A stretch of DNA of 64,000 nt, taken from positions 1 through 64,000 of the forward strand of contig CAJMSD010000013.1 of NCBI GenBank assembly GCA_905215965.1, read 5' to 3'. The translations under genes were made by a program, and so were the position numbers. This document shows, piece by piece, positions 27,613 through 37,736 of this stretch. The notes below the pieces were generated by a model, which was given only the letters and a program-made list of their open reading frames with translations, was not told the DNA's origin and did no database searches. The stretch comes from an uncultured bacterium (lineage in GTDB: Bacteria > Bacillota > Clostridia > Oscillospirales > Ruminococcaceae). Each line of letters starts with the position of its first letter. Positions within the stretch are counted from its first letter, which is position 1.

Positions 27613-27864
27613 CTAAAACCAACGTTTTTTCATTATACTGAGAAATTCTTCTGTAATCGGGAAGCCGGAACTTTCACCAATAATTGAATCAACACCGCAA
27701 TAAGGACAGACTGCAGTACCCGAATTATCATCAATCCACGTTTTGATCTCGGCAGGAGAGAAAATTTTCAAGCAATAAAAACAACCGCATTTATTATCTT
27801 TTGACAACTGCTCTTGATGACACCATGAAGCATCGTGAGCAGCATCTAAATCAAAATCTTTCAT
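27613..27864 (-). CDS. Small zinc-ribbon-like cytoplasmic protein
   Basis: 83 residues from ATG 27,864 (GAAGGGGCTTCT before it). Two cysteine pairs, CGCFYC and CPYC, about 30 residues apart suggest a bound zinc. The family is widespread as an uncharacterised cytoplasmic protein; the acidic first part contains a CHQEQL segment. Function unknown. Confidence 0.65.
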   Translation of the reverse strand: MKDFDLDAAHDASWCHQEQLSKDNKCGCFYCLKIFSPAEIKTWIDDNSGTAVCPYCGVDSIIGESSGFPITEEFLSIMKKRWF

Positions 27865-28043
27865 AGAAGCCCCTTCTGTCTCATTGCACATCACATTAAT
27901 TTTTTATAATTATATCATAAAAATAATAAATTGTCAAGCACCGATAACAGAAATGTCAGTATTCCTGAAGATATACAATACTTATTGAAATTCTCACAAA
28001 AATATAGTATAATAATAAAAACGCTTAAATGGAGGAAATCAAA

Positions 28044-28673
28044 ATGAGTGAAAAGAATAAAATGCACACAGGAGAATTGTATTTTCCGGGTGACGAGGAA
28101 ATAATGGAAAAGCAGCTCAGAAGCCTTGACCGTCTTTATGATTTTAATCATACACGTCCCACAGAGATGGAAAAAAGAAATGCTTTATTAAAAGAGATGT
28201 TTGCCGAGATTGGCGAGGGCTGCTATATTGAGCCGCCGCTTCACTCAAATTTTGGCGGAGCTCATTGTCACTTCGGAAAAATGATATATGCCAATTTTAA
28301 TCTCACTCTTGTTGATGATACGCATATTTATGTGGGAGATAACACTATGTTCGCACCAAATGTAGTGATTGCTACAGCAGGTCATCCTCTTGAACCTGAA
28401 ATGCGCCGCGACGGATTTCAGTATAATATGCCGGTACACATTGGAAATAATTGCTGGATCGGTACAGGTGCTCTTATTATGCCCGGCGTAACTATCGGAG
28501 ATAACGTTGTAGTCGGCGCAGGAAGCGTTGTGACAAAGGATCTGCCATCAAACGTTCTTGCATTTGGAAATCCTTGCAGGGTGCAGCGTGAAATAGGGGA
28601 GCATGACAGAGAGTATTACTTCAAGGACAGAAAAATCCCACAGGAGCTGAAAGGAAAATATGAATCAAAATAA
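28044..28673 (+). CDS. Maltose/galactoside-type O-acetyltransferase
   Basis: 209 residues from ATG 28,044, which follows GGAGGAAATCAAA; an in-frame ATG five codons earlier overlaps that site. Transfers acetyl from acetyl-CoA to a sugar hydroxyl. The N-terminal Maa helix domain is followed by the left-handed beta-helix hexapeptide repeats (IGNNCWIGTGALIMPGVTIG, DNVVVGAGSVVTKDLPSNVL), and the active-site histidine lies in ATAGHPLEPEMR. Overlaps the MATE gene by 14 bp, so the two form an operon, perhaps for detoxifying and exporting sugars or antimicrobials. Confidence 0.9.
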   Translation: MSEKNKMHTGELYFPGDEEIMEKQLRSLDRLYDFNHTRPTEMEKRNALLKEMFAEIGEGCYIEPPLHSNFGGAHCHFGKMIYANFNLTLVDDTHIYVGDNTMFAPNVVIATAGHPLEPEMRRDGFQYNMPVHIGNNCWIGTGALIMPGVTIGDNVVVGAGSVVTKDLPSNVLAFGNPCRVQREIGEHDREYYFKDRKIPQELKGKYESK

Positions 28674-30015
28674 ATCGCTTTATAAAGAACTGTTCAGTAT
28701 TGTCACGCCTATTGCTTTTCAAAATCTTATGGCATCGCTTGTTACTGCCAGTGATGCCTTTATGCTTGGCTTTTTAGATCAGGATTCGCTCTCTGCATCA
28801 TCTCTTGCAGGTCAGGTCGCGTTTGTTTTCAGCTTGTTTTATGGCGCTTTTGTGTTTGGATTGAACGTTCTTGCCGCACAGTATTGGGGGAAAGGGGATA
28901 AAAAAACATCAGAAGAGGTTCTTGCAATTACCATGAGATACTCATTGCTTGTAGGTCTTATTTTCACGATTGGAACAGCGATTTTTCCTGAGCAGATCAT
29001 GCACTTTTTTACTTCAGATGCAAATCTGATAACCGCAGGCGGGGAATATCTACGTACGGTGTCGCTATCATATCTGCTTACCGGATTTACACAGGCATAT
29101 TTCGGAATGATGAAGGTATGCGATAAAGCAAAACTCAGTTCATTGATCGGTTCACTGTCGGTAGTGGTGAACATCGTATTGAATGCCCTTCTTATCTTTG
29201 GTCTTGCCTCTTTTCCGAAAATGGGTATAAGAGGAGCAGCCCTTGCAACTGTACTGGCAAAAGCATTTGAAACAGTATTCGTTCTGATTGTCGTTGCGAA
29301 CAAGAAGTGTCCATCGCTTCATATTGGATTGATGTTTCATTCCGACAACAGAGAGCTTCACAAGGATTATTGGCGTTACACTGTTCCGCTGCTGATAAAT
29401 CAGCTCGGTTGGGGCGGTGGAGTTACAATGTATTCCGTTATAATGGGACATCTTGGCTCAGATGCTACTGCCGCTAATTCTATTGCAAGTATTGTCCGCA
29501 GTATGATAGCAAGCTTCTGTTGGGGAATCTCTGCAGGTGTCGGCATCATTATCGGCGGTATGCTTGGACGCGGCGAACTTGATGAGGCAAAAAAAGCCGG
29601 CGGCAGTTTTGTACGATTTTCCATATGGACAGGCATAGCTTCAGGAATTGTGATACTTGCTTTCACTCCGCTTATTCTGCACATTATTCATCTGGAACCA
29701 CAAGCACAGTATTATCTGAAATTTATGATGTTTATGGCTGCATACTACATTATCGGCAATTCCTTGAACTCCACCATCATTTCAGGTATATTCCCTGCGG
29801 GCGGAGATACAAAATTCGGAATGTGGTGCGATTTGATCACGCTGTGGTGCGTAGTTGTACCTTTGGGAATGATAGGCGCATTTATTCTCAAGCTGCCAGT
29901 ACTTGCAGTCGCATTTATTTTAACCCTTGATGAGTTTGTAAAAATTCCTGCGGTCTATAGGCATTACATTAAATACAAATGGGTAAGAAATATCACAAAG
30001 GAAAATAAGGCATGA
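28660..30015 (+). CDS. MATE-family multidrug/sodium antiporter
   Basis: 451 residues with twelve hydrophobic segments in two homologous halves. FSIVTPIAFQNLMASLVTAS and the second-half equivalent YWRYTVPLLINQLGWGGGVT are typical MATE helix 1 and 7 sequences. Exports cationic compounds in exchange for sodium or protons at the cytoplasmic membrane. Length is normal. Translationally coupled to the acetyltransferase gene. Confidence 0.9.
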   Translation: MNQNKSLYKELFSIVTPIAFQNLMASLVTASDAFMLGFLDQDSLSASSLAGQVAFVFSLFYGAFVFGLNVLAAQYWGKGDKKTSEEVLAITMRYSLLVGLIFTIGTAIFPEQIMHFFTSDANLITAGGEYLRTVSLSYLLTGFTQAYFGMMKVCDKAKLSSLIGSLSVVVNIVLNALLIFGLASFPKMGIRGAALATVLAKAFETVFVLIVVANKKCPSLHIGLMFHSDNRELHKDYWRYTVPLLINQLGWGGGVTMYSVIMGHLGSDATAANSIASIVRSMIASFCWGISAGVGIIIGGMLGRGELDEAKKAGGSFVRFSIWTGIASGIVILAFTPLILHIIHLEPQAQYYLKFMMFMAAYYIIGNSLNSTIISGIFPAGGDTKFGMWCDLITLWCVVVPLGMIGAFILKLPVLAVAFILTLDEFVKIPAVYRHYIKYKWVRNITKENKA

Positions 30016-30081
30016 CAGGAAAGCGTATCCTATGTGGCTTTTGAAGAATAACTCAAACCTTGTAAAATACGCTTATTGGGA

Positions 30082-30750
30082 ATGCCATTGAAAGAGAGGA
30101 GATTAATTATAAAAATAATTCTTACGATTTTATTGTGTACCGCTATCATTTTAGTTCCGCTTTGCAGCTGCGAACATGATAACAAAATCAATGAATCATC
30201 TGAGATATCTCAGGCAGAGGAAGAGAATAATTTCAAGGAGGATAGCTCATATTATACCGGAACTTTTAACGAGGAGGTTTTTGAGCATATAATCCAGAAT
30301 ATTAATTTAAAAGGCGTTAAGATATCTATGCCTTGTACTTTTTCGGACTTTTCCGGTATATTCAAGCTGAATGATTCTCCGTATGTGGATTCCGAACATT
30401 CAGTAGTATGCTATGCTTTCGAATGCAATGACAAACAGGCTGGATTCATTGAATATGATTCAAACAAAGAACTAACTAAGGAAGAACAAAACAACAAACA
30501 ATTTTATTTATTAAAGATCGATCCATATATTTCTGAGGTCAATGATTCTGGAATGTATGCGGCAGGATTAACAACTAATGATACATATGAAATGATAAAG
30601 CAAACTTTAGGTGAACCGACTGATTCATCAAAATTAGGCAGCAACATGGAAGGTTCTGTCACGTATAGCGTTGATGATAACAGGATGATCATTTTCTCTC
30701 TCAGCGACAATAAAATACAATCAATTATGATTATAAACAAGCAAAAATAA
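30082..30750 (+). CDS. Lipoprotein of unknown function, possible AUA start
   Basis: 222 residues if the ATG at 30,082 is used. A lipobox-like LVPLCSC with a preceding hydrophobic core (IILTILLCTAIIL) indicates a lipid-anchored extracellular protein. The mature part contains a repeat of Tyr/Asp-rich strands with LGEPTDSSKLGSN, resembling beta-lactamase-inhibitor-like or BLIP/SmpA folds only vaguely. A strong GAGAGGAG lies inside the putative N-terminus and is correctly placed for the ATA at 30,109, which would give MKIILTILL, a textbook signal peptide. Confidence 0.7.
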   Translation: MPLKERRLIIKIILTILLCTAIILVPLCSCEHDNKINESSEISQAEEENNFKEDSSYYTGTFNEEVFEHIIQNINLKGVKISMPCTFSDFSGIFKLNDSPYVDSEHSVVCYAFECNDKQAGFIEYDSNKELTKEEQNNKQFYLLKIDPYISEVNDSGMYAAGLTTNDTYEMIKQTLGEPTDSSKLGSNMEGSVTYSVDDNRMIIFSLSDNKIQSIMIINKQK

Positions 30751-30773
30751 TGAGCAATTCTTGATAATCAGTA

Positions 30774-30808
30774 AAGGCAGCCGTATTTGATACGGCTGCC
30801 TTCGTTTT
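30774..30808 (+). terminator. Rho-independent terminator
   Basis: Perfect stem aaggcagccgtat (30,774-30,786) with atacggctgcctt (30,790-30,802), followed by CGTTTT. Confidence 0.85.
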
Positions 30809-30869
30809 AGCATGATAGACAGAACAAAAGAAATTATTTTATAACATATGAAATATCAACAACGAGCTG

Positions 30870-33257
30870 TTATTCATTTGGAAAAGCGCTGATTGCTCCA
30901 AGAACAAATTTTTGTATGAGAACTGCATCGGCTACAGAATAGTTTCCGTCTTGATTAACGTCTGCTGCTTTTTCAGCGGTTATATCTGAAAATTCATCGC
31001 TGATAAGACCTTTTTTAGCAAGAACTACGTCACAACTGTTGACATATCCGTCTGAATTGATATCGCCGAGAATGTAATTTGCGCTGACAATATCCTCTTC
31101 GCTTGTAAGCGAAACAAGATAGGTGAGGGGAGAGTTCCAATAAATTGTGACCTCATTAGTAGAATAGCTTTCAGAGTTATCAACATAGCGCTTTGCGGCA
31201 GGAAGATCCTGACAATATGCTTTAGCAGCGCTGTCTTCAAGACTTTGGTTAACACCGCCAACAAGCATTCCCTTCATTGCCTTTCCAACAACCATAGATG
31301 GTCTATGGTGAGGATTTTCAGGTGAAACTGTTCCATATCCTGTAAAGAAGCATTCTCCAACGGGATTTGTTCCAAGTAGATAATTCAGCTGAGCATTTGC
31401 GGCGTCAAGGTAGCTTGAATCTCCGGTAACTTTGTAAGCTGCACCGAGTATTATTCCGGCATTTGCAACTGTCATGTTGCTTCCCCAGTTGTAAGTTGTA
31501 ATTGCAACTCCGTAAGGAGAATTTGAGGAAATTTTGGCAAAGCTGTCTGCCTGAGAAACAATCGCACTTTTGGCATTTTTATAAATGGCAGAATCCTTGC
31601 TGATGTTTTCTGCGGTAAGAATAGCCAAGTTGCCGTAATCGCCTACGGTAGACCAATCAAGTCCTTTTAAAGCTGTCATATTATTCAAAGCCGTTTCATA
31701 TTTGCTGTTTCCGGTTGCACGGTAGAGCTGAGCTGCTGCCCAATAGCGCTCGTCTCTGTCAGATTTGTCGCCATAATCGCCTGTTGTGATATCTTCCGGA
31801 TTTTTAAATATCAAGTTTGGGTTGGCTTCAAGGAAGCTCCAGGCTCTTTCGGCGCGTTCAAGACAGTTATTGGCAAAATCTGCGTCTATATCCTTATAAA
31901 ATTCATAAGCAAGAGCCATTGAAGCACAGAAGTCGGCTGTTGCGGTCGTTGAAATCGGAGTAACGATCAGCGGAGCAGTTTCACTTTCCGGAGAAACATA
32001 TCCGGGGAAATTCTCGCAAGTGACCTTATGATAAACGGCACCGTCGTCACGCTGCATTTTCATCATCCATTCAAGTTCATAGCGTGCTTCGTCAAGAATA
32101 TCAGGTGTACCGTTTCCGCTTTGTGGAGTGCCGATATTGTCACTGAAAATTTCAGGATTTGCCTCGTAAGCGTAAAGCAGATCGGCAATAGTTTTAGCAG
32201 CAGGAACGATGTATCTACCGTAATCGCCTGCATCGTGCCAGCCTCCTGAAACGTCTATTTTGTCATTTGTGCCGTAAATTGTTGCCATACCTGTGTGGCA
32301 GGCAGGGTGGCTGAATTCGCTGTCCGTTACAGCTTCTCCGCAACGCTGCAAATAGAGCATTCTTATGCTGTCATCGAGAAGATCGGAGTAAATGCTGTCG
32401 GAAATTTCAAATGTGTAAGAGTTATCAAGATCACCGCAGGAGATATAATATTTTCCGGGCGTTGTAACGGCAGAAAAATCTCCGGTTTTATTTGTTTCTC
32501 CGGCTGATGAATTGCTGATACTGCCCGAGAGAACTCCTGTGTAAGCAATCTGGTTTGTATCTGCGTTTACGACGGAGAAATTGCTCTGATCATCTGCTCC
32601 TCTAAAAACGGCAGTCTTTTTGCTGTCGCATTTGTATCCGACCTGATTTGTTAAAATAGGTGATTCATATGGTCGGTTAGCGGAATAATCGACCTTGCTG
32701 TCGTCGACGAGTTCAAGTGAAACATTGTCGATATATATCTTATGCTCAGGAAGAACGCCTTCATGCGTTGTCTGAATACCGCAGTTAAAGACGAGTTTAG
32801 ACATAATATCAGTTTCAGATGTCATCGTAAATTCGTAATCGACAGTCTGAGGTGTGGAGGTAAGCTGCAAACCCTTCCATGTATAAGCCTGATATGTTCC
32901 GCCGTTCTGTTGGATCATTGCTTCAATATATCTGTCTGTAGTGGAGGAAATATCGTATTTGATGCGATATACGCCGTTTTGATAAAGCGGCACGATATCA
33001 TAATATACCTGAACGGCATAATTGACTTTGCCGACATTGCTTACCGTAAGTGCAAGGCTTCCGTTTTCAGTTCCTAACGAACATACCCCGCCGCTTTCTT
33101 TATATGTGCCCCAACCAGATGTTCCGTAATCAAAAGTTGAATTGCTGATAATGTTTGTGGCTGCGGAAACTGCAGTAGGTACAGCAGGTATAGACAATGC
33201 CATTACAGAACAGGCAGCAATTGCCGCTGCGAGCCTTTTAAATTTTTTTGATTTCAT
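30870..33257 (-). CDS. GH9 cellulase with CBM4-like module and type I dockerin
   Basis: 795 residues. Signal peptide 1-32; CBM4/9-like carbohydrate-binding domain (about 34-185, NIISNSTFDYGTSGWG); the Ig-like CelD N-domain (about 198-288, ILTNQVGYKC); the GH9 catalytic domain with the nucleophile/base aspartates in GGWHDAGDYGRY (D342, D345) and the acid glutamate in the SYSTNEVTIYWNS motif near 710; and a C-terminal dockerin with two calcium loops (DINSDGYVNSCD and DVNQDGNYSVAD). Hydrolyses beta-1,4-glucan while held on a cohesin-bearing scaffold. Start at 33,257 follows GAGAGGG with the better spacing. Followed on the other side of a regulator gene by a second dockerin enzyme. Confidence 0.93.
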   Translation of the reverse strand: MKSKKFKRLAAAIAACSVMALSIPAVPTAVSAATNIISNSTFDYGTSGWGTYKESGGVCSLGTENGSLALTVSNVGKVNYAVQVYYDIVPLYQNGVYRIKYDISSTTDRYIEAMIQQNGGTYQAYTWKGLQLTSTPQTVDYEFTMTSETDIMSKLVFNCGIQTTHEGVLPEHKIYIDNVSLELVDDSKVDYSANRPYESPILTNQVGYKCDSKKTAVFRGADDQSNFSVVNADTNQIAYTGVLSGSISNSSAGETNKTGDFSAVTTPGKYYISCGDLDNSYTFEISDSIYSDLLDDSIRMLYLQRCGEAVTDSEFSHPACHTGMATIYGTNDKIDVSGGWHDAGDYGRYIVPAAKTIADLLYAYEANPEIFSDNIGTPQSGNGTPDILDEARYELEWMMKMQRDDGAVYHKVTCENFPGYVSPESETAPLIVTPISTTATADFCASMALAYEFYKDIDADFANNCLERAERAWSFLEANPNLIFKNPEDITTGDYGDKSDRDERYWAAAQLYRATGNSKYETALNNMTALKGLDWSTVGDYGNLAILTAENISKDSAIYKNAKSAIVSQADSFAKISSNSPYGVAITTYNWGSNMTVANAGIILGAAYKVTGDSSYLDAANAQLNYLLGTNPVGECFFTGYGTVSPENPHHRPSMVVGKAMKGMLVGGVNQSLEDSAAKAYCQDLPAAKRYVDNSESYSTNEVTIYWNSPLTYLVSLTSEEDIVSANYILGDINSDGYVNSCDVVLAKKGLISDEFSDITAEKAADVNQDGNYSVADAVLIQKFVLGAISAFPNE

Positions 33258-33411
33258 AATCATTACCCTCTCAATAATTTTTTGTACGAGATCTGTTTTA
33301 AGATCACATACAGCTTTTTTATTATAATAGTACAGAATTATTTATGAAAAGTATACAATTTTTATGACAAAAATGGTAAAATCATGACATGCATAAAAGA
33401 AACAGACCACT

Positions 33412-34164
33412 CTATTCAGTGGTCTGTATAATTGAGATATTGTATTGTTTTTTATATTTTTTTGGAGTTGTTCCCGTATGTTTTTTGAATATTTTTATAA
33501 AGTAGCTTTGAGAGCTGAATCCAAGCAGATTACTTATTTCGGTATCGGTATATTCGGTATAGAGCAGAAGAGATGCAGCTTCTTCAATTTTGATTTTATT
33601 CACATATTCTCCAAAAGCAGTTCCGGTTTCTTTTTTGAAGAGTCTTGAAAGATAGGATGTGCTTATTTTAAGATGCTCTGCGGTTTCTTCAAGGGAAATA
33701 TGATTATGAAGATGACAGATTATATAGTCTATAGCACGTACTATTTGCTTTGAGTAAACTCCATTAAGCTTTATTTGACGCATTTTATTTGTGTATTCCT
33801 CGATCATTTCAATGTGAACTGCACGAATTTCACTTTCAGTTTTGCATTTATCCGTTTTCATGATATAAAAATCACTGAGATTATATGATTCTTCAGGAGT
33901 CATTCCGCCATTGATGCAATATCTAGCGATTATTGCGGCAAGAACTACCATGTGATATTTCAGATTACGCAGAAAATCCTCGCTTAATATTCCGCAGCCC
34001 TCGCAGCAAAGCGGTTTCATAAATACTTTTACAAGCTCCATATTGCCTGAACAGATACTTTCATAAAAGGCAACTTCGCGGTCGAAAGAAGCGTGTTCAA
34101 AATCGTCTTCATGCTTTGTAAACAAATGCTCAGCAATTTTTCTTTTTGTATCAAAACTTACCAT
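33412..34164 (-). CDS. AraC-family transcriptional regulator
   Basis: About 250 residues; a GTG four codons upstream (34,174-34,176) is an alternative start. The C-terminal 100 residues are a double helix-turn-helix of AraC type: ISLEETAEHLKISTSYLSRL and TEISNLLGFSSQSYFIKIFK, then the GTTPKKYK signature. The N-terminal part has a cysteine cluster (PLCCEGCG), perhaps metal or redox sensing. Sits between the GH9 and GH43 genes on the same strand and is probably their regulator. Confidence 0.9.
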   Translation of the reverse strand: MVSFDTKRKIAEHLFTKHEDDFEHASFDREVAFYESICSGNMELVKVFMKPLCCEGCGILSEDFLRNLKYHMVVLAAIIARYCINGGMTPEESYNLSDFYIMKTDKCKTESEIRAVHIEMIEEYTNKMRQIKLNGVYSKQIVRAIDYIICHLHNHISLEETAEHLKISTSYLSRLFKKETGTAFGEYVNKIKIEEAASLLLYTEYTDTEISNLLGFSSQSYFIKIFKKHTGTTPKKYKKQYNISIIQTTE

Positions 34165-34224
34165 ATCGCAATACACCGCCTTTTTTCATATTAACGTGGC
34201 TTTTAGCTTGTCAAATAAATTCTA

Positions 34225-36969
34225 TTATTGAGTCAGTAATCGTCTCATTAAACATAAATCAAATACGTTAAGCATTTCATCTTCATATAGATCTCCTGCT
34301 TTCCAATCTGCAAGAATTGTATCTGGTGCAGCAAGCAGCCATTTTTGAAGCAGAACAGCATCGGCAACCGAAAAATTACCGTCGGCATTTACATCGCCAA
34401 TTACTTTTTTTGAAGCGGCAGGTTCAAGGATAAATTTCTGACCGTTTCCGCCCCAGTAATTCCACTGGCAGATATTTGCTCCGTCTTCCAGACTGATGCC
34501 GTACACGTCCGCACAGGATTTTCCTTCGGAGATCTCACTTAGCAGAGTATAAGAACCGTCTGCATTGCAGTAAAGCCGGAATTTTTGTGCATTGGTACCG
34601 GAAATTTCTGCAAGAGAAATGTTTGCACCGTCCTCTGCCGAATCGTTTTCTATGGTCAAAGCTTTGCCGTTTTCTTCTTGAATCAGATAAGTGCCGTCCG
34701 ACTGACTTGTAATAGTCCATGTCATTTCTGTACTCTGTACAACGTTATCTTCTGATGCAGCAAGAAATAAATTGCTGTTCAGATTACGAATGGTGTATGT
34801 GCCGTCCGTTACAGTGGGACAGATCGGAGCAATTTTCCACATCTGACACGCGCCGCGCCAGTAATTCCACTGGTGAATAACGCCGCCGTTTTCCTCAGAC
34901 CAACCGTATACGTCCAATCCTGATTTGCCGTCGGAGCATTTTGAAACGATACCATAAAACGCACCGTCCTGCACGATACGAAACAGCTGATTATCCGAAC
35001 CGTTATAGGTTTGCAGCGTGACATTCAGACCGTCCGAGGCATCATTTCCGTCAATACCGATACATTTTGACTCGTCCTTCATTGATAGAATTTTGCAGTA
35101 AGTGTCATCCATGGCAACAAAACGCCATTCCTGATGACTGCCTCCTGTGAAAGTCCACTGCTGGATCTGCGTACCGTCTGCTGTATCTCCTCCTGTCAAA
35201 TCAAGTGCTTTGCCACTGAATTTGCTTGTGATAGAATAGGGGACACCGCTGAGCAGCTCCGTTCCCGGAAGTTTTACGGCTGCACCTGTGCCTTGAACAC
35301 TTTCTTTGTTGTAGACAAGCTTACTGCTTGCGTTTGTGGAATCCTTCATATCTTCCGAGAAATCATACGCAGCTTTTTTGCTTCCCCAGACACAAGTGTT
35401 GTTTCCTGTTGCGGTAAATGTCATTTTTTGTGTCATTTCTGTAGATTCGTCCGCCTGAACAAGAAAGCTTCCCTTATAAGTAACACCGTTATAAGTGAAT
35501 GTCATATTTGCCGAGCCTTCCTCCATTGTCCAGCTTCCGGCGATGTCTCCGGTTACTGAGCCGTCGGCATTAAGAACGATATTCTGAGAAAATGCCACCT
35601 CGGCATTATCACCGCTGGTAGTCTGGTCGGCAATGATATTTTGATTCAGCTTGTGGAAAATGAATTCATACTCTCCGGTAACGGCAGCCTCGGTATGTCC
35701 CACAGAAGATACTTCTTCGCCCGGAATATATTCATACGGAGCTGCAACAGGCCAGCCGTCGGCATTCATGATAAGTTGATGAACTCGGACTTCATGGAAA
35801 CCGTAATTGTCATTGAATTTGTTATGGTAGATCACAAACAATTTTCCGTCATCATCCATGAGAACCGAATTATGTCCCTGCGCTTTATTCGGACGATCGT
35901 TGCAGTTCCATTGATAATTGCTCATAAGGCGCATTCCTACACTTCCGCCAATGTTATCGCCGCCTTGCGTGTAAATTGCTGAGTTGCCGTTTTGATCCAC
36001 ATACGGTCCTGTTGGGGAGCTGCTTCTGAAAATACGCATATTGTATCCGCCGTCGTTGTTAAAGCAGCCATAAGACACAAATAAATAATAGTAACCTTTA
36101 CCTGTGTTCGGATCTTCCATATATTCAATATAAGGACCTTCGCCTGAAACCCAATGTCCGCCTGCCGCCTTGATACCCATGTAGGCGTCAGAAACGTCGG
36201 TAACGGTATCATATTTTACAGTGTAATCGCGCAAACCTGTATCCTCGTCCAGATCAAGCATAAAAAGTCCGCCGAACCAAGAACCGTATATCATCCACAA
36301 AGAACCGTTTTCATCATAGAAAACCGCAGGATCAATTGCATTTGTTCCGTAATTTGCGTTCCATTCGCCATTGCTGTCCAGATAACGGGAGATGTCAGGA
36401 TTATCACCAAGCACTTTTGGCACGTCAGTTTTGGTGTAATTAAAAGTATCTGTGTTGTTGAATCCGGAATAAACGATGGTATCTGCATAGGTGTATGGAC
36501 CGTCAATATTATCCGCGGTACACATAACAACGGAAGATTTCCAGTTGTCACCGTTAATACTGAGGTACATACAATATTTCCCCATAGATTCATTGTAGAT
36601 AACATCAGGCGCCCAGAGATTTCCAGACAAGTCATAATTGGCATTGGACGGAGACGACCATGCGGCAGGTACAGCTAAGTCGGTATAGATGTCATTAAAA
36701 AAGGTGGTGTTTTTAGTGCCGGCACTGGAATTGGCTGAGGGTGTCCAATTGACAAGATCTGTAGATCTTGCTGCTCCAAGATGCGAGCCGATGATATAAT
36801 AGCTGCCATCATCAAGCTTCACAATGGAAGGATCATGCACGGCTACACGAGTTTTGTTTGAAGCTGCGTCTGACCTTATACTCAGTTCCGGGCTTACACG
36901 AGAGGAAAAAAAGAGCATAGTTCCCGAAAGGATAAAGGCAGCAGCATTCCGAAAAATACTTTTTTTCAT
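34225..36969 (-). CDS. GH43 arabinan-active enzyme with ricin-type CBM13 modules and dockerin
   Basis: 914 residues. Signal peptide (1-35), then a five-bladed GH43 domain: catalytic base D46 in VHDPSIV, the pKa-modulating aspartate in NAIDPAVFYD, and the acid glutamate in VSGEGPYIEY. This resembles endo-1,5-alpha-L-arabinanases, with the extra lipocalin-like C-terminal domain (about 440-545) seen in that subfamily. Two ricin-B-like CBM13 modules follow (about 575-715 and 720-850, QW motifs), then a dockerin (IGDVNADGNFSVADAVLLQK). AAAGGAG precedes the ATG. Acts on arabinan side chains of pectin, attached to a cellulosome. Confidence 0.92.
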   Translation of the reverse strand: MKKSIFRNAAAFILSGTMLFFSSRVSPELSIRSDAASNKTRVAVHDPSIVKLDDGSYYIIGSHLGAARSTDLVNWTPSANSSAGTKNTTFFNDIYTDLAVPAAWSSPSNANYDLSGNLWAPDVIYNESMGKYCMYLSINGDNWKSSVVMCTADNIDGPYTYADTIVYSGFNNTDTFNYTKTDVPKVLGDNPDISRYLDSNGEWNANYGTNAIDPAVFYDENGSLWMIYGSWFGGLFMLDLDEDTGLRDYTVKYDTVTDVSDAYMGIKAAGGHWVSGEGPYIEYMEDPNTGKGYYYLFVSYGCFNNDGGYNMRIFRSSSPTGPYVDQNGNSAIYTQGGDNIGGSVGMRLMSNYQWNCNDRPNKAQGHNSVLMDDDGKLFVIYHNKFNDNYGFHEVRVHQLIMNADGWPVAAPYEYIPGEEVSSVGHTEAAVTGEYEFIFHKLNQNIIADQTTSGDNAEVAFSQNIVLNADGSVTGDIAGSWTMEEGSANMTFTYNGVTYKGSFLVQADESTEMTQKMTFTATGNNTCVWGSKKAAYDFSEDMKDSTNASSKLVYNKESVQGTGAAVKLPGTELLSGVPYSITSKFSGKALDLTGGDTADGTQIQQWTFTGGSHQEWRFVAMDDTYCKILSMKDESKCIGIDGNDASDGLNVTLQTYNGSDNQLFRIVQDGAFYGIVSKCSDGKSGLDVYGWSEENGGVIHQWNYWRGACQMWKIAPICPTVTDGTYTIRNLNSNLFLAASEDNVVQSTEMTWTITSQSDGTYLIQEENGKALTIENDSAEDGANISLAEISGTNAQKFRLYCNADGSYTLLSEISEGKSCADVYGISLEDGANICQWNYWGGNGQKFILEPAASKKVIGDVNADGNFSVADAVLLQKWLLAAPDTILADWKAGDLYEDEMLNVFDLCLMRRLLTQ

Positions 36970-37288
36970 AAGATAACTCCTTTAAAATAATACTGCTGTG
37001 TTAAGTTAATTCAAGCTGATAGCGTGTCTTTGATGCTATTTACACGTTTTGCTTTAATATTTTTTATTATACATTTTCTTTTAAAATATGTCAATAGAAA
37101 GATGAATCATAATAATGATATTATTATTCATGGTTGATCTAATGTAATGAAGGATTTTATAATTTATGTCTTCATTTGCGCGGCTCACACGAGCACGTTC
37201 ATTTTTCTTGACATTACTTTTGAAATATGGCATAATGTAAATAGAGATAAAGACGACAATTTTTAAGTAAGAGTTGGAATGAATACAA
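36970..37288. promoter_or_regulatory. Divergent promoter region for GH43 and the 104-aa gene
   Basis: No gene. Minus-strand TTGACA (37,089-37,094), 17-bp spacer and TATAAT (37,066-37,071) drive the GH43 gene with a leader of about 90 nt. Plus-strand TTGACA (37,208-37,213), 17-bp spacer and CATAAT (37,231-37,236) drive the small downstream gene. Confidence 0.7.
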
Positions 37289-37603
37289 ATGATGAAAGAA
37301 TCAAATGCATTAAACTTGGAAAAAATATATCGACAATGTATAGAAGATGTTGCTATGGAAATATCTATAGATAAAATATTTAGAGATAGATTATTAAATG
37401 CTTCATATGGTGAACAGTTGGAAATATCGCAAAGGACGGCAAACCATTGCAAACATTTAAATCATATCTTATCAAAAGGACTTGTATTTGTAGTTGAAAA
37501 GGTTTATGAGTGTACAGAAATGTTTGATAGCGACTTGACAATTTTTAAATTTTCGGCAAAAGATTTTCCTAATATAACAAGGTATACTGGTAATAAAATT
37601 TAA
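37289..37603 (+). CDS. Hypothetical protein, 104 aa
   Basis: Unrecognised. Helical, mildly acidic, with no signal peptide or membrane segment; contains an ISQRTANHCKHL segment. It has a consensus promoter of its own and lies with the 145-aa gene that follows. Both are much more AT-rich than the flanking genes. Confidence 0.55.
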   Translation: MMKESNALNLEKIYRQCIEDVAMEISIDKIFRDRLLNASYGEQLEISQRTANHCKHLNHILSKGLVFVVEKVYECTEMFDSDLTIFKFSAKDFPNITRYTGNKI

Positions 37604-37736
37604 TAGTTCTCTTCTCAGTGAAATACTCACTGATTTGTATACAATAGTTTTGGGAAAACGTACTGAAAGCAATGAAGTTTATCTTATTGACCGTTCTATA
37701 TAATTGTTTGGATAAGAATATAAAGAAAGTTAGGTA

